The notes under the pieces were generated by a model. The model was not told the origin of the DNA. It ran no database searches and saw nothing but the letters and a program-made list of their open reading frames with translations. A DNA stretch of 64,000 nt from positions 62,001 to 126,000 of the forward strand of contig NZ_JAATEJ010000021.1 in the NCBI RefSeq assembly GCF_012034175.1, written 5' to 3'. This DNA comes from Actinacidiphila epipremni (GTDB lineage: Bacteria; Actinomycetota; Actinomycetes; Streptomycetales; Streptomycetaceae). Below, one piece after another: positions 51,075-58,898 of the stretch (the first letter of the stretch is position 1; every line of letters starts with the position of its first letter). The translations under genes and the position numbers were made by a program.

Positions 51075-53177
51075 CTACCGCGCCGCGGGTCGCCCGGGTC
51101 CCTCGGCCGGATGCCGGCGGCCCGCGGACCTGGGGCGCAGCGCCTCGGTGAGCTCGTCGAGCGTGTCGGCCAGCAGCTCCGCGCCGCGCCGCACCACCCG
51201 GTCGCCGGCCGGGTCGGACGGCCAGCGCGCCAGCTCCGCGTGCAGCGCCGACCAGTCCGGCGCCCGCCGCCGCCGTACGTCCGCCGCCGCGGCCCCGGTC
51301 GCCTCGCGCAGCACCGCGGCGAACCGGGCGGCCTCCGGCACCGGCGGGGCGTCCTTGGCCGGCTGGTGCGCCTCCATCAGCAGCCCGACCCGCCCCACCG
51401 CCGACAGCGCCGCGTCCGCGTCCCGCACCGCGCTGCGCGACACCCCCCGGTGCCGCACCGGCTCCGCGTCCGCCCTGGCCACCGCCTGGTCCCAGGCCGC
51501 GCCCGCCGCCCGCAGGTCCAGCAGCGCCCCGCGCACCGCGCCCGGCCGCCGCCGCGCGGGGTCGGCGTGCGCGTCCATCACCGCCGCCACATAGCCGCAT
51601 GTCGCCTCGGTCCACTCCGCGAGCCGGTCGCGCAGCCGCGGCGTCTCCCACGCCGGGAAGACCGCGTACGCCAGCATCGCCAGCAGCCCGCCCAGCAGCG
51701 TCAGCAGCACCCGGTCGCGTACGGTCTGCTCCAGCTGCGTGCCGCCCATGCCCAGCAGGAAGACCACATACGCGCCCACGCACGCCTGCGCGACGACGTA
51801 ACCGCTGCGCATCAGCAGGTACATCAGCCCGATGCTCAGCACCGCCAGGCCCGCCAGCGCGTAGGTGCCCGGATGCGCGGTCTGGGTGATCGCGCTGGCC
51901 AGCGCGACGCCCACCAGCGAACCGGCGAAGCGGGCCACCCCGCGCTCGTAGGTCTGGGAGAAGTCCGGGCGCATCACCATCACCGAGGCCATCGGCGCCC
52001 AGTAGCCGTGCCCCAGCGGCAGCGCGGCGCCCAGCACATAACCGGCCGCGGCCACCACCGACACCCGCAGCGCGTGCCGCAGCACCGGCGAGTCCCAGCG
52101 CACCTGGCGGCGGACCGTGCGTACCGCGGTCGGCAGCAGCTCGCCGACCGAGGGGCGCAGCAGGTGCGCGGTCCCGGTCGCGTCCGAGGGCCCGGAGCCC
52201 TCCGCCCGCTCCACCGCCGCCGACAGCAGCGCCACCAGCCGGGTCGCCGACCGGCGTGCCGCGCCGGTCAGTTCCGCGCCGGGCGCGTCCGCGCTCAGCA
52301 GCGCGTCGGCGCGCTCGGGCAGCTCCAGCGGGCCGCCGGTGCGGATCGAGTGCGCCACCGCGTCCAGCACCGACGCGGCCACCGCCAGCACCTCGCGGGC
52401 CCGCTCGCGTTCCGGCCCCTCGGCCGCCGCGCCCACCGTCGGGTCGGCGAGCGAGGCCAGCACCGGGCGGATCCGCTCGGCCAGCGTCCGCTGCCCGTGC
52501 AACTCCTCCGGGCGCCGCCGGGCCTGGCGCGGCGTCAGCTCGGCCGCCTGGCGCGCGGCCATCAGCGCGTCGGCGTCGAAGGGCGCGACCGGCTCGTACC
52601 GCAGCCGCCGCGCGTAGTCCGCCTCGGCCGCAAACGCGTCGGCCAGCGCGTCGCGCTGCGCGCCCCACCGGCGGACCGGGAAGAGCACGATGAGCGCGGC
52701 CTGCACCAGCGCGCCGAGCGCCACCAGCCCCGCGTGGTGCAGCGCGCTGAGCACCGACGTCGGCAGCGTGACCGTCACCAGCATCACCGCGATGGTCAGC
52801 GACGCCACCATGCCGGTCGTCGGGCCCAGCGCCCACGCCATCCCCGCGCCGAACGACCACACCGCCAGCAGCAGCACGAACAGCACCACATGGGACGCGG
52901 CCAGATACCCCAGGAACGTGCTCACCGCGAGCCCCGCGCCGCTCGCCAGCGCCAGTAGCGGACGGGGCCGCCAGCTGCGCTGGAAGGTCGCCACCCCCGC
53001 CGCGAACGCCCCGAAGGCCGAGGACGCCGCGACCGGCGGCGACCACAGCCACAGCGCGAGCCCGACCACGATCGCGACGCCGGCCGCCGCGCGCAGCGCC
53101 ACCAGCGGCTCCAGCCGGGGCCGTTCGACCCGCAGGCCCGACCGCGCGGTCCTCCGCAGCGCACGCAACCACGTCAT
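51075..53177 (-). CDS. FUSC family (aromatic acid exporter-like) membrane protein
   Basis: A 700-residue protein with two halves. Each begins with a cluster of about five to six membrane helices (about residues 25-170 and 365-500), separated by a soluble helical domain; the second cluster carries GYVLGAALPLGHGYWAPMASVMVMRPDFSQTYERGVARFAGSLVGV, the FUSC signature. Such proteins relate to fusaric-acid and p-hydroxybenzoate exporters. ATG 53177 lies seven bases after TATTCT, indicating a leaderless transcript. Substrate unknown. Confidence 0.9.
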   Translation of the reverse strand: MTWLRALRRTARSGLRVERPRLEPLVALRAAAGVAIVVGLALWLWSPPVAASSAFGAFAAGVATFQRSWRPRPLLALASGAGLAVSTFLGYLAASHVVLFVLLLAVWSFGAGMAWALGPTTGMVASLTIAVMLVTVTLPTSVLSALHHAGLVALGALVQAALIVLFPVRRWGAQRDALADAFAAEADYARRLRYEPVAPFDADALMAARQAAELTPRQARRRPEELHGQRTLAERIRPVLASLADPTVGAAAEGPERERAREVLAVAASVLDAVAHSIRTGGPLELPERADALLSADAPGAELTGAARRSATRLVALLSAAVERAEGSGPSDATGTAHLLRPSVGELLPTAVRTVRRQVRWDSPVLRHALRVSVVAAAGYVLGAALPLGHGYWAPMASVMVMRPDFSQTYERGVARFAGSLVGVALASAITQTAHPGTYALAGLAVLSIGLMYLLMRSGYVVAQACVGAYVVFLLGMGGTQLEQTVRDRVLLTLLGGLLAMLAYAVFPAWETPRLRDRLAEWTEATCGYVAAVMDAHADPARRRPGAVRGALLDLRAAGAAWDQAVARADAEPVRHRGVSRSAVRDADAALSAVGRVGLLMEAHQPAKDAPPVPEAARFAAVLREATGAAAADVRRRRAPDWSALHAELARWPSDPAGDRVVRRGAELLADTLDELTEALRPRSAGRRHPAEGPGRPAAR

Positions 53178-53184
53178 GCAGCAG

Positions 53185-53190
53185 AGAATA
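53185..53190 (-). promoter_or_regulatory. -10 element for a leaderless FUSC transcript
   Basis: On the minus strand TATTCT ends seven bases before the ATG at 53177, and no ribosome binding site is present. Confidence 0.45.
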
Positions 53191-53334
53191 GGCAGATCAG
53201 CCGCGCCCAGGGCGCCGCGCGGCCCGCCCGGGCCGCGCCGCCGGCCCGCCGCGAGCCGCGACGTGACGCCCGCCACGCCCCGGGAGGCCCGCACCCCTCA
53301 CACCCGCCCGCCGCCTTCTGCTTCAATGGGGGAC

Positions 53335-53463
53335 ATGGCCGGCACTACTGACCCCGGGACAGGTCGCAACGACCTCGAACCCTTCTGGCCGTCCCGGCAG
53401 GAGCACCACTTCGACCGCTGGTGTTGCCGCGCGATCCCCGCGCGGACCGGCGAGCCCCGCTGA
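53335..53463 (+). CDS. 42-residue Trp-Cys-Cys peptide, possible leader peptide
   Basis: A 42-codon ORF: MAGTTDPGTGRNDLEPF, then WPSRQEHHFDRWCCRAIPARTGEPR-type ending (Arg-rich). GGGGGA stands three bases before the ATG. Adjacent Trp-Cys-Cys codons are followed at once by a seven-pair GC hairpin inside the ORF, and the next gene, a winged-helix regulator, starts 98 bases after the stop. This could be an attenuating leader peptide that senses Cys or Trp supply, or a stand-alone small protein. No family is known to me. Confidence 0.5.
   Translation: MAGTTDPGTGRNDLEPFWPSRQEHHFDRWCCRAIPARTGEPR
53427..53445 (+). promoter_or_regulatory. Hairpin following the Trp-Cys-Cys codons
   Basis: CCGCGCG (53427-53433) pairs perfectly with CGCGCGG (53439-53445) around a five-base loop. 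The left arm begins in the second Cys codon, so a ribosome stalled there would prevent the fold. Confidence 0.35.
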
Positions 53464-53561
53464 CCTGCCCCCAGACCCGGCCCGAAGCGGCCCGGCGGCA
53501 GCAGACGACGCCTCCCGCGCACAACGGAGTCCCACGACCCTTCGCGCGAAAGAGCCGAGCC

Positions 53562-54158
53562 ATGTCGAACGTGCCCACCGCACCCCACCTTTCCCCCGGC
53601 ACCGCCCGCACCACCGTGCCCGCGCCGCACGCCGCCCGGCAGCGGCTGCGCGCGGTGCGCCCCGACGAGGTGCCGCCCGCCCCCGACTTCCTGCCGCCCG
53701 GCGCCACCTGGCTGCCCGCCCCGGGCCATGTCCTGCCGGCCGTCCCGGGCGGCGCCCCGATGGTCGGCTACCTGGTGCTGGTGCCCGCCGAGACCGCGGC
53801 GCCCGCCCCGGCCCCGGCCGCCGACCCCGTACCGGCGCCCTCCCCGCAGCCGCCGGCCGCGCCCGGCGCACCGGCGCTGCGCATCGACCCCGACCGCCGC
53901 ACCGCCGAGGTGGACGGCCGTCAGCTGGACCTGACCTACCTGGAGTTCGAGCTGCTCGCGCACCTGGTGGCGCATCCGCACCGGGTGCACTCGCGCGACC
54001 AGCTCGTCACCACGGTGTGGGGCTACGGCCACGTCGGCGACGGCCGGACCGTCGACGTCCACATCGCCCGGCTGCGCCGCAAGCTCGGCGCCGCCCACCG
54101 CGGCAGCATCGTCACGGTGCGCAGGGTCGGCTACAAGTACACCCCCGCCCACCCGTAG
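53562..54158 (+). CDS. Winged-helix (OmpR/PhoB-type DNA-binding) regulator without receiver domain
   Basis: A 198-residue protein. The first 110 residues are Pro/Ala-rich and probably mostly disordered, with one hydrophobic stretch (MVGYLVLVPAETA). The C-terminal 90 residues are a Trans_Reg_C winged helix: LTYLEFELLAHLVAHPHRVHSRDQLVTTVWGYGHVGDGRTVDVHIARLRRKLG and ending TVRRVGYKYTPAHP. No phospho-receiver is present, so input must come from the N-terminal part or a partner. ATG 53562 is chosen on domain layout; the ribosome binding site is weak. Confidence 0.9.
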   Translation: MSNVPTAPHLSPGTARTTVPAPHAARQRLRAVRPDEVPPAPDFLPPGATWLPAPGHVLPAVPGGAPMVGYLVLVPAETAAPAPAPAADPVPAPSPQPPAAPGAPALRIDPDRRTAEVDGRQLDLTYLEFELLAHLVAHPHRVHSRDQLVTTVWGYGHVGDGRTVDVHIARLRRKLGAAHRGSIVTVRRVGYKYTPAHP

Positions 54159-54245
54159 GCCCCGCCGCGGCACCCCGCCGCGCGGGCCCGGGCAGGCACC
54201 CCGGCCCCCGCGGCGTCCCGGTTACGGCTATGCCTACGGCCCCGG

Positions 54246-54710
54246 CTACGGCACGACGGTGACGGGCCACTTGCCCGCCTTCACCAGCCGGACGGCCACC
54301 GAGCCCACCAGCCGGTGGCCGGCCCGCTCCGAGGCGCCGACCACGACCGCGTCGGCCTTGAGCTCGTCGGCCGCCGCGGCCAGCCCGCCGAAGGCGTCGC
54401 CGCGGAAGGTGTGGAACTCCCACCGCACCTGGAAGGTGCCGCGCAGCCGCTCCACCGAGCGGCGGATCTCGGCCACCAGCTGATCGGCGATCCCGGTGTC
54501 CACCTCGGAGACCGGGACGCCGAGCGCGGCCCCGCCCGGCAGGTACGGCTGGACGTAGACGAGCGCCAGCAGCGCGTTCTGCCGGCGGGCGAGCCCCGCG
54601 GCATAGGCGGCGGCGCGCCAGGACGAGTCGGTGCCGTCGAGTCCGGCCACGATGACCTTCGGCCCGTCGGTACCGCGTTCGAACCGCACGGGGGATTTCT
54701 GCTCGTCCAC
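54246..54710 (-). CDS. Universal stress protein (UspA family)
   Basis: A 154-residue single-domain Usp. The fold starts VIVAGLDGTDSSWRAAAYAAGLARRQ and ends VVVGASERAGHRLVGSVAVRLVKAGKWPVTVVP. The ATP loop G-2x-G-9x-G(S/T) is imperfect: its second Gly is Glu, while the later Gly-Ser is kept, so ATP binding is uncertain. The start is GTG at 54710. The gene lies in a cluster of other stress-type genes and shares a 214-base divergent region with the SRPBCC gene. Confidence 0.88.
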   Translation of the reverse strand: MDEQKSPVRFERGTDGPKVIVAGLDGTDSSWRAAAYAAGLARRQNALLALVYVQPYLPGGAALGVPVSEVDTGIADQLVAEIRRSVERLRGTFQVRWEFHTFRGDAFGGLAAAADELKADAVVVGASERAGHRLVGSVAVRLVKAGKWPVTVVP

Positions 54711-54766
54711 GCGGCCAGGCTATCGGCCTGCGGCCTGCGGTTTCATCCCCGAGCACACAGCGTGTT

Positions 54767-54780
54767 CACCCCAATGGGTG
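54767..54780. promoter_or_regulatory. CACCC-CAAT-GGGTG inverted repeat
   Basis: A perfect five-base inverted repeat with a four-base centre in the AT-richer middle of the divergent usp/SRPBCC region; possible operator serving both genes. Confidence 0.3.
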
Positions 54781-54924
54781 TATTGCCACGACATGTGCAC
54801 CTTTGCGGGGCACGCTTCTCGGGAGGAGTGAAACAGGCGGCGCCCCTGCGCCCGGCGCGCACCACGGTCAGGTCCGCGCCCCGCGCCCGGCACGCCGCCC
54901 ACGCCGCTACCGGGGAGGTTTGTC

Positions 54925-55521
54925 ATGCCGAGCGTGTCCACGAGTGTTTTCGTGCCGAGGCCGGACACCGAGGTCTTCGACTTTCTCGCCGACGCCCGCA
55001 ACCTCGCCCTGTGGAGCTCCGGCGTGAGCTCCGTCGATCCCGACGACGTCGTGCCGGGCCGCGATGCCCAGTACCGCTACCGCTACCCCGGCAGGCGCCG
55101 GCCGCACCGGCTGGTGTGCGCCGACTTCCAGCCCTCGCGCCGCATAGTCTTCCGCGGCCAGCGCATGTGGAGCCCGCTGGGCACCCAGGTGCCGGTCTAC
55201 GCGTTCGACCTGATCCCGCGCGCCGACGGCACGATGGTCCGGCTGTCGGTCACCAGCTGCCTGAGCGCCGCGCTGCTGCTGCTCGCCCCCGTCATCGCGA
55301 TGGCCTGGCGCCGCGACCTGCCCGTCGACGCCCGCAAGTTCCGCGACCTGCTCGGCGGCCCCCTCCCCGCCGCCGCCCCCACCGCCGCGCCCGCACCCAC
55401 CGCCCCCGCCGCGCTCACCGGACCGCCGCCGCCCGCCGCCGGCCCGCCCGCCGCGGCGCCGGCGGGCGCTGCCGCGCTGCCGGCGTCCTCTGCGCCGGGC
55501 GGATTCGACTACGCTCATTGA
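54925..55521 (+). CDS. SRPBCC (polyketide cyclase/START-like) family protein
   Basis: A 198-residue protein whose first 140 residues fit the SRPBCC fold: VFVPRPDTEVFDFLADARNLALWSSGVSSVD, a beta-rich middle and a C-terminal helix (LLAPVIAMAWRRDLPVDARKFRDLL). SRPBCC proteins bind hydrophobic ligands such as lipids and polyketides. The last 55 residues are a Pro/Ala linker-like tail ending FDYAH. GGGAGG precedes ATG 54925. It converges on the second ECF41 sigma gene with eight bases between stops. Confidence 0.88.
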   Translation: MPSVSTSVFVPRPDTEVFDFLADARNLALWSSGVSSVDPDDVVPGRDAQYRYRYPGRRRPHRLVCADFQPSRRIVFRGQRMWSPLGTQVPVYAFDLIPRADGTMVRLSVTSCLSAALLLLAPVIAMAWRRDLPVDARKFRDLLGGPLPAAAPTAAPAPTAPAALTGPPPPAAGPPAAAPAGAAALPASSAPGGFDYAH

Positions 55522-55529
55522 GTGTTAAA

Positions 55530-56663
55530 CTAATCGTGTGACCGGGCGCCCCCGAGCCCGTCACGGCGACCGCCCCGGCCTGGTCCCCCCGTCCCGGCCG
55601 GGGCACCCGCATGTCCGGGCCCGTCCGCCTCCCCGGGCAGCCACGACGCCCCGCCCTCCCCGTCGCGCCCCGGATCGCCCGCGCCCCCTGTGCCCTCCGC
55701 GTCCTCCGCGCCCACCCCGGACAGCTTCTCCGGGTTGACCACCAGGTAGATGTCGGTGACCTTGTCGCCGGCCGCGTCCAGGTCGACGACCATGACCGCG
55801 CTGGGGGAGTCGTCGGTGACGACGACCACCGACGGGTCGCCGTTCACCTGCCGGTAGCGGATGTCGGCGGTGCGCGGCAGCCGCCGGGAGGCGTAACCGG
55901 TCAGCAGCCTGGCCACGTTCTCCCGCCCGGAGACCGGCCGCACCAGCGCCCCCGGCTTGCCGCCGCCGTCCGCCCACAGCGTCACATCGGGCGCCAGCAG
56001 GCTCATCAGGCCCGCCAGGTCGCCGCCCAGCGCCGCCGCGATGAACCGCTCGGTCACCTGCTGCTGCAGCCGCCGGTCGGCCTGGTAGCGCGGCCGGCGC
56101 GCCTGCACGTGCTCACGCGCCCGGTGCGCCAGCTGCCGCACCGCCGCCGGCGTACGCCCCAGGATCCCGGCGATCTCGCCGTGCGCGTAGCCGAACACCT
56201 CGTGCAGCACGAACACCGCCCGCTCCAGCGGCGTCAGCGTCTCCAGCACCACCAGCATCGCCATCGACACCGACTCGCCGCGCAGCACCGACTCCGCCGC
56301 GTCCGCCGCCCGCGCCGCCTGCGCGCTGTCCTCGGTCTGCGGCGTGGCACCGGTGGCCAGCGGCTCGGGCAGCCACGGCCCGATGTACGTCTCGCGCCGC
56401 CGGCTGATGCTGGCCTGCCGCGCGAGCGCCTGGTTCACCGCGATCCGCACCAGGTACGCGCGCGGGTTGCCGATCGGCTCGCCCGCCGTGTCGCCGGCGC
56501 GCCGCGACCACGCGAGCCAGGTCTCCTGGAGCACGTCCTCGGTGTCCGAGACGGAGCCGAGCATGTTGTAGACCACCGAGAACAGCAGTTCGCGATGGCT
56601 GACGAAGTCCGCGGTCGCGCGGTCGCCCGCCGCCGGGCCGGCGACGGCCGGTGAGTCGGACAC
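55530..56663 (-). CDS. ECF41-group RNA polymerase sigma factor with SnoaL-type domain
   Basis: A 377-residue sigma factor, longer than the first ECF41 protein. Regions 2 and 4 are FVSHRELLFSVVYNMLGSVSDTEDVLQETWLAW and LTPLERAVFVLHEVFGYAHGEIAGILGRTPAAVRQLAHRAREH. The ECF41 motifs WLPEP, ADGGGK and NPEKL are all present. After NPEKL there is a Gly/Pro/Asp-rich tail of about 60 residues that the first copy lacks. The GTG start at 56663 has AGGAGG seven bases upstream. The divergent hemerythrin gene is a likely target. Confidence 0.93.
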   Translation of the reverse strand: MSDSPAVAGPAAGDRATADFVSHRELLFSVVYNMLGSVSDTEDVLQETWLAWSRRAGDTAGEPIGNPRAYLVRIAVNQALARQASISRRRETYIGPWLPEPLATGATPQTEDSAQAARAADAAESVLRGESVSMAMLVVLETLTPLERAVFVLHEVFGYAHGEIAGILGRTPAAVRQLAHRAREHVQARRPRYQADRRLQQQVTERFIAAALGGDLAGLMSLLAPDVTLWADGGGKPGALVRPVSGRENVARLLTGYASRRLPRTADIRYRQVNGDPSVVVVTDDSPSAVMVVDLDAAGDKVTDIYLVVNPEKLSGVGAEDAEGTGGAGDPGRDGEGGASWLPGEADGPGHAGAPAGTGGPGRGGRRDGLGGARSHD

Positions 56664-56723
56664 GATGGAGCCTCCTGTGACGCGTTTCCCCGATGCCCAT
56701 GAGAGGGACGGCGCGCCCTCCAG

Positions 56724-56783
56724 CGTGACATCGGCGGCCACCGGTGTGACACGTGTCTCGCCGTGCGGCGCGCCGCTGTCACA
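56724..56783. promoter_or_regulatory. Three TGTCAC(A/G) motifs and a GACACGTGTC palindrome between ECF41 and hemerythrin genes
   Basis: TGTCACG lies on the minus strand at 56724-56730, TGTCACA on the minus strand at 56745-56751 and TGTCACA on the plus strand at 56777-56783; GACACGTGTC is a perfect palindrome at 56748-56757. TGTCACA is the described -35 element of ECF41 promoters. A CGTC (-10) follows the first copy, but after only 13 bases, shorter than the usual spacer of about 16. Confidence 0.4.
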
Positions 56784-56949
56784 CCCGCGCCCCGCCCGCC
56801 CTCTCATCACCGTGGGCCGCACCCGTGGCGGCCCGGCGGTGTACGCCCGGCGACGGGCGGGCAGGGGGGAGCCGCCGGGCCGTCGTGGCCCCGCCGCCGC
56901 CCCGCCCGGGACGGCGCGACCGACCACGTACGACAGGGAGCAGGCCACC

Positions 56950-57573
56950 GTGGCCGACACGCAGCAGGACATCGACTTCACCATCATGATCGCGACGCAC
57001 CGCGCGTTCCGCCGCGACCTGCGCCGGCTGGCCGCCGCCGCGCAGGCCGGCAAGGCCCAGTCCCCGCACGTCCGGGCGGGCTGGGAGAACTTCAGCCACC
57101 AGCTGCACAACCACCACAGCGTCGAGGACGCCGCCCTGTGGCCCCAGGTCGAGGCCAAGATCGGCGGCCGGCCCGACGACCAGCGGCTGATGCAGCAGAT
57201 GGAGCAGGAGCACGCCGACCTCGGCCCGCGCATCGAGGCCGTCGACACCGCCCTGAAGACCTCCGACCCCGCCCTCCAGGCCCGCGTCGACGAGCTCTAC
57301 CAGGTGATGGACCACCACTTCCGGCACGAGGAGGACAGCGCCCTGCCGCTCATCGGCGACGTCCTGACCCGCGCCGAATGGAAGAGGTTCGGCCTGGCCA
57401 ACGCCCGCAACCTCGGCGTCAAGGGCGTCGCCACGTACATCCCGTGGGTCGTCGACGGCGCCACCCCCGCCGAGGAGCGCGAGTTCCTGGGCGCCTTCCC
57501 GCCGCCGGTGCGGGTGGTCAACAAGGTCCTGTGGCAGCGCGGCTACCGCAGGAAGGCCCTCTGGCAGCACTGA
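56950..57573 (+). CDS. Hemerythrin HHE-domain protein
   Basis: A 207-residue protein with an HHE cation-binding domain. The metal ligands are spread over four helices: THRAFRRDL, HNHHSVEDAALWP, EQEHADLGPRI and DHHFRHEEDSALP. The family binds a di-iron site and handles oxygen, NO or iron stress. The C-terminal 70 residues (GVKGVATYIPWVVDGATPAEEREFLGAFPPPVRVV) form an extension common in actinobacterial relatives. The GTG start at 56950 follows GGGAG. Confidence 0.92.
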   Translation: MADTQQDIDFTIMIATHRAFRRDLRRLAAAAQAGKAQSPHVRAGWENFSHQLHNHHSVEDAALWPQVEAKIGGRPDDQRLMQQMEQEHADLGPRIEAVDTALKTSDPALQARVDELYQVMDHHFRHEEDSALPLIGDVLTRAEWKRFGLANARNLGVKGVATYIPWVVDGATPAEEREFLGAFPPPVRVVNKVLWQRGYRRKALWQH

Positions 57574-57584
57574 GCCCGCGCCGC

Positions 57585-58682
57585 CTAGTAGCGCAGCACC
57601 GCCGCGACGTGCCCCACCTCGGCCAGCTCGCCGTCGGGCACGAACCGCACCCGCGCACCGGTGTCCAGGGCCTGCTCGGCGATCTCGTCGACGATGTCGT
57701 CCCGCGCGCCCCGGTCGCCGGTGGCGGCCGGCACGAGGTGGTCGCCGTCGTCGCGCACCGTCGTACGGAAACCGTCCTCGATCGCCACCAGGTCCACCCG
57801 GGCCTCGGCCACCGACTGCCACACCTCGTCCACGCCGCCCGCGAACGTCCTGCTGCTGCGGGCCTCGTCCAGCTCGTCCAGGACCGACCTGACCTCTTCT
57901 TGCGCCCGCCGCCCCGCCGCCTCCGCCAGCGCCTGCCGCAGCGCCTCGGCCGGCCCCTCGGCGAGCCCGCCCTGCACGATCTGCTCGGCCGGCTCCTTGA
58001 CCAGCTTGCCCGCCTCGTCCAGCGCCGCCAGCGCCTCCGCCTCGGCCACGATGTACAGCGGCTGCGGATCGGCGGCGATGACCACGCCCGCCCGCTCGGT
58101 CACCTCCCGCAGGAACTGCCGGGTCCGCTCGTCGTTGAAGGTGCTCGGCGTGTCGCCGATCTGCTCCTGGCGCTCGGGGTCGAACTCCGCCGGCTCCCGA
58201 CGCACCGGGAAGGTGCCGGTGACCTGTTCGAGCGCCCGCCCCTTCGACCCGCTCCACATCGTGGCGACGTCCGCCGACAGCGCCAGCACCCAGTAGGGCC
58301 GGTTCGCCACGTGCGCGGCCACCAGGTTGCGGGTCAGGAACGTCTGCGCGAGCAGCACCCGCGCCGGCACCGTGCGCGCCAGCGTCCACACCTGGTGCTC
58401 GCCGGGCGCGGCGAAGATCGCCAGGCCGTCCTCGGCGTGCACCAGGTCGATCTCGCCGAGCGCCTGGTCCAGCTGCCCGATCACATCGATCCGGTCGGCC
58501 CGCGAGACCTCCGGGTCGTTGTGCACCGCGTCCTTGGCCTCCTCCAGCAGATTGCGCAGCCGCACTGCGTCCTGCGCGTTGTCCGGCTCGCGGCGGTGGG
58601 TCGGCAGCAGGATCGAGACGGCCGGGTAGGGCCGCGGACGGCGCAGGTCGGCGAGGATCGCGGGGCTTATCGGCGCGTGCAT
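57585..58682 (-). CDS. baeRF3 (bacterial eRF1-like, family 3) protein
   Basis: A 365-residue protein of the bacterial archaeo-eukaryotic release factor group (baeRF family 3). Its N-terminal part (YPAVSILLPTHRREPDNAQDAVRLRNLLEEAKDAV) and DGLAIFAAPGEHQVWTL are typical; the C-terminal half resembles the eRF1 middle and L7Ae-like domains (VDLVAIEDGFRTTVR, RGARDDIVDEIAEQALDTGARVRFVPD). A role in ribosome rescue or stress-time peptidyl-tRNA release has been proposed for the group but is not proven. It converges on the hemerythrin gene with 11 bases between stops. Confidence 0.85.
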   Translation of the reverse strand: MHAPISPAILADLRRPRPYPAVSILLPTHRREPDNAQDAVRLRNLLEEAKDAVHNDPEVSRADRIDVIGQLDQALGEIDLVHAEDGLAIFAAPGEHQVWTLARTVPARVLLAQTFLTRNLVAAHVANRPYWVLALSADVATMWSGSKGRALEQVTGTFPVRREPAEFDPERQEQIGDTPSTFNDERTRQFLREVTERAGVVIAADPQPLYIVAEAEALAALDEAGKLVKEPAEQIVQGGLAEGPAEALRQALAEAAGRRAQEEVRSVLDELDEARSSRTFAGGVDEVWQSVAEARVDLVAIEDGFRTTVRDDGDHLVPAATGDRGARDDIVDEIAEQALDTGARVRFVPDGELAEVGHVAAVLRY

Positions 58683-58898
58683 AGCGGTGCCCTTTCGGCG
58701 GCTGCATCATGTGCCGGAGACGTCCCCCGGGGCGTCTCTTCGTCCCTTCCTGGATATATCAATGTGCCGCCCCCCGCAGCTCGTGGCCGGTGCCGCGGGG
58801 TGCCGGGCGGGCCGCCGCGCGCCGGCCACCGGCGGGGCCGCTGCTGACAGTGCCGTACCCGTGTGCGAAGCTTCCGACTTCGACGAGGGGAGGCGGCG

